Shown piece after piece: positions 33,326 through 36,553 of a stretch of 36,553 bases of DNA (positions within the stretch are counted from its first letter, which is position 1; each line of letters opens with the position of its first letter). This stretch comes from WVWN01 sp964563535 (GTDB lineage: Bacteria; RBG-13-66-14; B26-G2; WVWN01). The stretch covers positions 1-36,553 of the forward strand of contig CAZLXP010000014.1 in the NCBI GenBank assembly GCA_964563535.1. The letters are read 5' to 3'. The notes below the pieces were generated by a model. It was not told the origin of the DNA and made no database searches. It was given only the letters and a program-made list of their open reading frames with translations. A program made the translations under genes and the position numbers.

Positions 33326-33634
33326 ATGCCTGCCAAAACGGAGATGGCCCTCGGGATGGTTGAAACGCGCGGCTTGGTGGCGGCGATCGAGGCCGCGGAC
33401 GCGATGGTGAAGGCCGCGAACGTAAGGCTCATGGATAAGGTGCGGGTAGGCGGCGGCCTCGTAACGGTATTGGTCCGGGGCGAGACCGGGGCCGTGAAGG
33501 CCGCGACGGAAGCGGGCGGAGCGGCTGCGGCGCGAATCGGCGAGCTTATTTCGGTGCACGTAATCCCGCGCCCGGACGACGCCGTGGAATTTATCCTGCC
33601 GGAGGAAGTAGGGCCGGCTAAGAAAGGCTCGTAG
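33326..33634 (+). CDS. BMC-H hexameric microcompartment shell protein
   Basis: The start ATG 33326 (102 residues) follows AAAGGAG by five bases; a GTG at 33290 would add 12 residues without a ribosome site. The BMC-H domain is complete: MALGMVETRGLVAAIEAADA, KAANVRLMDKVRVGGGLVTV, RGETGAVKAATEAG and ISVHVIPRPDDAVE. Hexamers tile the shell facets; the central pore segment is VGGG (41-44), a small-residue pore. A short charged tail follows. It is the only BMC-H in the window and no BMC-T is seen. Confidence 0.96.
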   Translation: MPAKTEMALGMVETRGLVAAIEAADAMVKAANVRLMDKVRVGGGLVTVLVRGETGAVKAATEAGGAAAARIGELISVHVIPRPDDAVEFILPEEVGPAKKGS

Positions 33635-33647
33635 AGGATAATAATAT

Positions 33648-34475
33648 ATGGCCGCCGACGATCAGGAGGCTTTGATTCGGGCGGCGACTTCGGCGGTATT
33701 AGCTCGGCTCGAGGCCGACGCCGTTCGGACTTTCGACGCGCGGGTAGGCGTTTCCGGCCGCCACGTTCACTTGTCGCCGGGCGACCTTGCTACGCTCTTC
33801 GGCCCCGGCGCGGCGCTTTCGGTCGCCAACCCTCTCGTCCAGCCGGGCCAATTCGGCGCCCAAGAGGTAGTCACCGTCGTAGGCTCGAGGGCTTCAATTC
33901 CAAACGTCAGGGTTGTCGGGCCCACGCGGCCCAGGACGGCGGTCGAACTATTGACCAGCGATTTGGACACCCTCGGCATAAAGAGCGGGGTGCGGCCCGG
34001 CGAACCGTTCGCCGTCGTGCTCGCCGGCCAGGCGGGCGTTATCCGTGTGCCCGACGGCGGCGTAGTCGCGCGACGTCATCTACACGCCGCGGCCGCCGAC
34101 GCCGAGCTATACGGCCTGGTAGACGGCGCCGTCGTTTCGGCCGTAATGGGAGCGCCGCTGCGACGCGTCACCCTTCACGACGTTTTGGTCCGGGTCGGCG
34201 AAAACGCCGCCCTCGAGTTGCACGTCGATCGGGACGAGGCTAACGCTTGCGGCGTTTCCACCGGCGACTGGGGAAAAATTATTGCCGCCAACCCGGTTGC
34301 GGCGAACGTCCCCTGGAAGGCGCCGCGCCCGGCGAAGCGGACGTTGCTCACCGAAGCCGACGTCATAGAGGCTTATCGTAAAGGGACCGTTCCGGCCGTA
34401 ACGGGGGCCATCCTGACCCCTTACGCCCGGGACGCTTTAGGTAAATACTTCCCGGAGTTGCTTAAAAATCGTTAA
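33648..34475 (+). CDS. pduL: Phosphotransacylase PduL with N-terminal targeting helix
   Basis: This 275-residue enzyme converts acyl-CoA and phosphate to acyl-phosphate inside BMCs. GVSGRHVHLSPGDL (34-47) and VARRHLHAAAADAELYGL carry the conserved metal-binding histidines; the two PduL half-domains span about 28-215. An N-terminal amphipathic helix (DDQEALIRAATSAVLARLEA, residues 4-23) fits the encapsulation peptide and resembles the tail helix of the aldehyde dehydrogenase. A C-terminal extension of about 60 residues (LLTEADVIEAYRKG, ILTPYARDALGKYF) is longer than in the standard PduL of about 210 residues and occurs on other BMC proteins. Confidence 0.94.
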   Translation: MAADDQEALIRAATSAVLARLEADAVRTFDARVGVSGRHVHLSPGDLATLFGPGAALSVANPLVQPGQFGAQEVVTVVGSRASIPNVRVVGPTRPRTAVELLTSDLDTLGIKSGVRPGEPFAVVLAGQAGVIRVPDGGVVARRHLHAAAADAELYGLVDGAVVSAVMGAPLRRVTLHDVLVRVGENAALELHVDRDEANACGVSTGDWGKIIAANPVAANVPWKAPRPAKRTLLTEADVIEAYRKGTVPAVTGAILTPYARDALGKYFPELLKNR

Positions 34476-34486
34476 TGAGTTATAAT
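34458..34486 (+). promoter_or_regulatory. Internal promoter before the BMC-P gene
   Basis: TTGCTT (34458-34463, inside the end of pduL) and a perfect TATAAT (34481-34486) are exactly 17 bp apart. It can drive the BMC-P, PduS and later genes independently of the upstream operon. Confidence 0.65.
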
Positions 34487-34550
34487 TAAAGTCCGAGGCG
34501 TTTTACGTATAAATTTAACTTATTTAAAATATCGATTTAAGAGCGTGTCG

Positions 34551-34589
34551 GGCCGCGGCCGCCGCGGCCGACCCTGCGGTCGGTTTGTT
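34551..34589 (+). terminator. Two overlapping hairpins in the BMC-P leader, attenuator-like
   Basis: GGCCGCGG (34551-34558) pairs with CCGCGGCC (34562-34569). CCGACC (34568-34573) pairs with GGTCGG (34578-34583) and is followed by TTTGTT. The two hairpins share bases 34568-34569. The second looks like a weak intrinsic terminator between the internal promoter and the BMC-P gene. Confidence 0.5.
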
Positions 34590-34605
34590 ATCGGGGAAAT
34601 CGAAT

Positions 34606-34878
34606 ATGATGCGAATCGCGGAAGTCGTGGGCAGCGTATGGGCGACGCGGAAAGTGGAGAGCGTGCACGCGCTTAAGATGTTGCTCCTCCGGCCGCTGGA
34701 TGGGGACCTCAAACGTACGGCCGAGATGTGGGTCGCGGCCGACGTAGTGGACGCGGGGGTCGGAGACCGCGTCATCGTGGCGGTGGGGCGGGCGGCGCGG
34801 CTGGCCGTGGGAGACGATAACGCCGCGGTGTCGGCGGCGGTAATAGGCGTCGTAGATTCGGTGGATATGCCGGCGTAG
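34606..34878 (+). CDS. BMC-P pentameric vertex protein (EutN/CcmL family)
   Basis: This 90-residue protein (start ATG 34606 or the adjacent ATG 34609) has the EutN/CcmL/CsoS4 fold: MRIAEVVGSVWATRKVES, LKMLLLRPLDGD, a VAADVVDAGVGDRVIVAVG segment and the final strand AVIGVVDSVDM. Pentamers cap the vertices of the polyhedral shell. Only GGGGAA is available as ribosome site. PduS follows eight bases after the stop. Confidence 0.95.
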   Translation: MMRIAEVVGSVWATRKVESVHALKMLLLRPLDGDLKRTAEMWVAADVVDAGVGDRVIVAVGRAARLAVGDDNAAVSAAVIGVVDSVDMPA

Positions 34879-34886
34879 AGCGCGAA

Positions 34887-36194
34887 ATGGGCCTCGTCGA
34901 AAGCGTGAGGGACGCGGGTGTAGTGGGCGCCGGCGGCGCGGGCTTTCCGGCCCACGTGAAATATAGTCGCGACGCGGACATTTTTATTATCAACGGCGCC
35001 GAATGCGAGCCGCTCGCCCATAAGGACGAGGCCGTTCTGGAAAGCCGGGCGGCGGACGTCGTGCTGGGAGCTGCGGCGCTCCGCGACGAGCTCGGCGCCA
35101 AAGAAGTTATACTTGCCGTTAAGGAACGGCGCGCCCGCGAACTGGCGAATTTATACGGCGGCGTCAAGGTTCGCGCCCTCGCGGAAATTTATCCCGCGGG
35201 CGATGAAGCCGTATTGGTATACGACGTAACGGCCCGGCGCGTCCCGGCGGCTGGCGTGCCGCCGGATGTCGGCGTCGTCGTATCGAACGTTGAGACGGTT
35301 CTCAACGTCTCCCGGGCGACGCGGGGGAAGCGGGTGGAGACTTCCTGGGTGACCGTAGGGGGCGCGGTGGCGGAACCTTTCACCGCGGAGGTACCGCTAG
35401 GAACGCCGGCGTCTTTTCTGGTCGAGGAGGCCGGCGGCCCGACCGCGGCCGATTACGTCGTCTTCGACGGCGGTCCCATGATGGGCGAAGAGATAGACGC
35501 CGACGAATACGGGGTGAGGTTGACCACCGGCCTGATTCTGGTCTTGCCGCGGGACCACCCGGTAGTGGCGAAAACCCGCCTCCCGCTGGAGCACGTACGA
35601 ACCGTCGCCGGCAGCGCTTGCACGCAATGCCGGGATTGTACGGAGCTTTGCCCCAGGTACCTTTTAGGGTACGACGTTACGCCCCACCTCTCGATGCGAC
35701 GTTTTTTTTCGTGGGGCGGTGACGCGGAGCCGGCGTTCTTCGCGAACGCTGCGGGGTGTACCGGATGCGGCCTGTGCGAATTGTACGCTTGCCCGATGGC
35801 CATATCGCCGCGTCGCGTGCAAAACCACCTTCGCGGCCGGCTGGGGGGTGCGCCGAAGGCCGAAGGGGCAGCGTCGGTCCACCCGGACCGGCCGGGGCGC
35901 CAGGTCCCGTCGGCCCGTTTAAAAAAGCGCTTAGACGTCGCGGCTTACGACCGACCCGTTCCCGTCCGTAGTTTGCACGGCGCGCCGCGGCGCGTAATTA
36001 TCGACGTCACGCAACCTTATGCCGCGTTGCCGAAGTTGCTGGTAAAAGAAGGGGACCGCGTCGAAACGGGGCAGGCGGTGGCCGCGCCCGAAGCCCACGA
36101 CCCGACGGGGGTGCCGGTATACGCGAGCTTAACGGGTCGGGTGGCGGCCGCGGGCGCGGCCAGGGTGGTTATAGACCGGACGCAAGCGGCGTAA
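34887..36194 (+). CDS. pduS: PduS-like RnfC-family NADH/cobalamin reductase of the BMC
   Basis: This 435-residue protein has the RnfC-like N-terminal flavin/NADH domain (GVVGAGGAGFPAHVKY at 11-26 and INGAECEPLAHKDEAV at 35-50), an SLBB region (about 150-185), two 4Fe-4S motifs (C245/C248/C251/C255 and C291/C294/C297/C302) and a C-terminal barrel-sandwich domain (about 370-430). In Pdu systems PduS passes electrons through the shell and reduces cobalamin; in BMCs without a B12 enzyme it may re-oxidise NADH made by the aldehyde dehydrogenase. It is a homologue of RnfC but not linked to other rnf genes. No alcohol dehydrogenase (PduQ) is present here. Confidence 0.92.
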   Translation: MGLVESVRDAGVVGAGGAGFPAHVKYSRDADIFIINGAECEPLAHKDEAVLESRAADVVLGAAALRDELGAKEVILAVKERRARELANLYGGVKVRALAEIYPAGDEAVLVYDVTARRVPAAGVPPDVGVVVSNVETVLNVSRATRGKRVETSWVTVGGAVAEPFTAEVPLGTPASFLVEEAGGPTAADYVVFDGGPMMGEEIDADEYGVRLTTGLILVLPRDHPVVAKTRLPLEHVRTVAGSACTQCRDCTELCPRYLLGYDVTPHLSMRRFFSWGGDAEPAFFANAAGCTGCGLCELYACPMAISPRRVQNHLRGRLGGAPKAEGAASVHPDRPGRQVPSARLKKRLDVAAYDRPVPVRSLHGAPRRVIIDVTQPYAALPKLLVKEGDRVETGQAVAAPEAHDPTGVPVYASLTGRVAAAGAARVVIDRTQAA

Positions 36195-36222
36195 CCCGCC
36201 GGTGCTCGAGGAGATGTTAACT

Positions 36223-36553
36223 ATGTCGAAAAAAACGGCCGTGTTGTTTTTGGTTTTAGCCGCGGCCGCGATCGGCTACGAAAAACCCGACCTCGAAAAA
36301 GCGGAAATCAATCCGGAAGACCTGGCGAAGTTCAAAGAAGCCTATACTTTCTATGTGGAGGGCGTCGGATTCGAGAAAGAGGGGTCGTGGGTTTCGGCGA
36401 GCCAGGCTTATCGCAAGGCGGTCCAGACCTACCGCAACTATCCCGACGCCCAGTACGGCCTCGGCCGGATGGCGCTGCGGTTGGGTCGTTTGGACGAGGC
36501 CGAGGAGGCGCTCCGGGAAGCGCTTACGTTAAAACCGGAACTGCACCAGGCCC
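36223..36553 (+). CDS. Secreted TPR protein, cut by the window end
   Basis: The ATG at 36223 is preceded by GAGGAG. The first 19 residues (MSKKTAVLFLVLAAAAIGY) form a signal peptide. Residues from about 38 on hold TPR-like helix pairs: FYVEGVGFEKEGSWVSASQA, then AQYGLGRMALRLGRLDEAEE. The reading frame is open to the last base (110 codons visible). It follows pduS after 28 bp. A role in the envelope is likely; whether it belongs to the BMC operon is uncertain. Confidence 0.8.
   Translation, partial: MSKKTAVLFLVLAAAAIGYEKPDLEKAEINPEDLAKFKEAYTFYVEGVGFEKEGSWVSASQAYRKAVQTYRNYPDAQYGLGRMALRLGRLDEAEEALREALTLKPELHQA

Overview
The window is a GC-rich piece of bacterial chromosome with almost no spacer DNA. 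Promoters look sigma70-like (TTGACA-17-TATAAA before a tRNA; TATAAT with a TG extension before clpC). A LolCDE-type lipoprotein exporter, an OM-style parvulin lipoprotein and TonB C-terminal-like proteins point to a diderm (Gram-negative-type) bacterium. Single-residue-level family matches are clear, but many proteins are divergent and several secreted ones have no obvious name, which fits a poorly cultivated candidate phylum. I cannot name the phylum from the sequence. I see no phage, insertion sequence or CRISPR.

Layout. (1) 1-2351: a possible gene start leaving the left edge, tRNA-Glu(CTC) with a near-consensus promoter, and a GT39-like membrane glycosyltransferase fused to TPRs. (2) 2388-17159: fifteen genes all on the minus strand: aroE-like, prfB (read through a programmed +1 frameshift), two small TonB-C-like secreted proteins, lysS, two tandem DUF6064-like membrane proteins, two six-bladed NHL propellers, a secreted protein of unknown function, lolC/E and lolD, clpC, a DUF3467 protein and a HIT hydrolase. 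(3) 17268-20347: plus-strand cell-surface/small-molecule block: two GT2 glycosyltransferases and two SAM methyltransferases, closed by a strong bidirectional terminator. (4) 20436-22340, minus: APC amino-acid permease with a fused UspA domain. (5) 22552-36553, plus: metallo-beta-lactamase hydrolase, aminotransferase, then the glycine cleavage genes gcvT-gcvH-gcvPA-(small permease)-gcvPB, a LipM-like octanoyl/lipoyl transferase, a parvulin lipoprotein, and directly behind it a bacterial microcompartment (BMC) core: CoA-acylating aldehyde dehydrogenase, an unknown four-helix membrane protein, BMC-H shell protein, PduL, BMC-P vertex protein and PduS; a TPR lipoprotein/secreted protein starts at the right edge.

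How it works together. GcvT/H/PA/PB with a lipoyl-loading enzyme would oxidise glycine (or run in reverse) using a dihydrolipoamide dehydrogenase encoded elsewhere. The BMC genes supply the standard core chemistry: aldehyde + CoA + NAD to acyl-CoA, acyl-CoA + Pi to acyl-phosphate (PduL), and NADH re-oxidation through PduS. The signature enzyme that makes the aldehyde is not in the window. The junctions gcvPB/lipM (7 nt), lipM/parvulin (2 nt), parvulin/aldehyde dehydrogenase (0 nt) and aldehyde dehydrogenase/membrane protein (0 nt) tie the BMC to the glycine cleavage operon, the most unusual arrangement seen here. A threonine-splitting route giving glycine plus acetaldehyde would explain the pairing, but this is a hypothesis.
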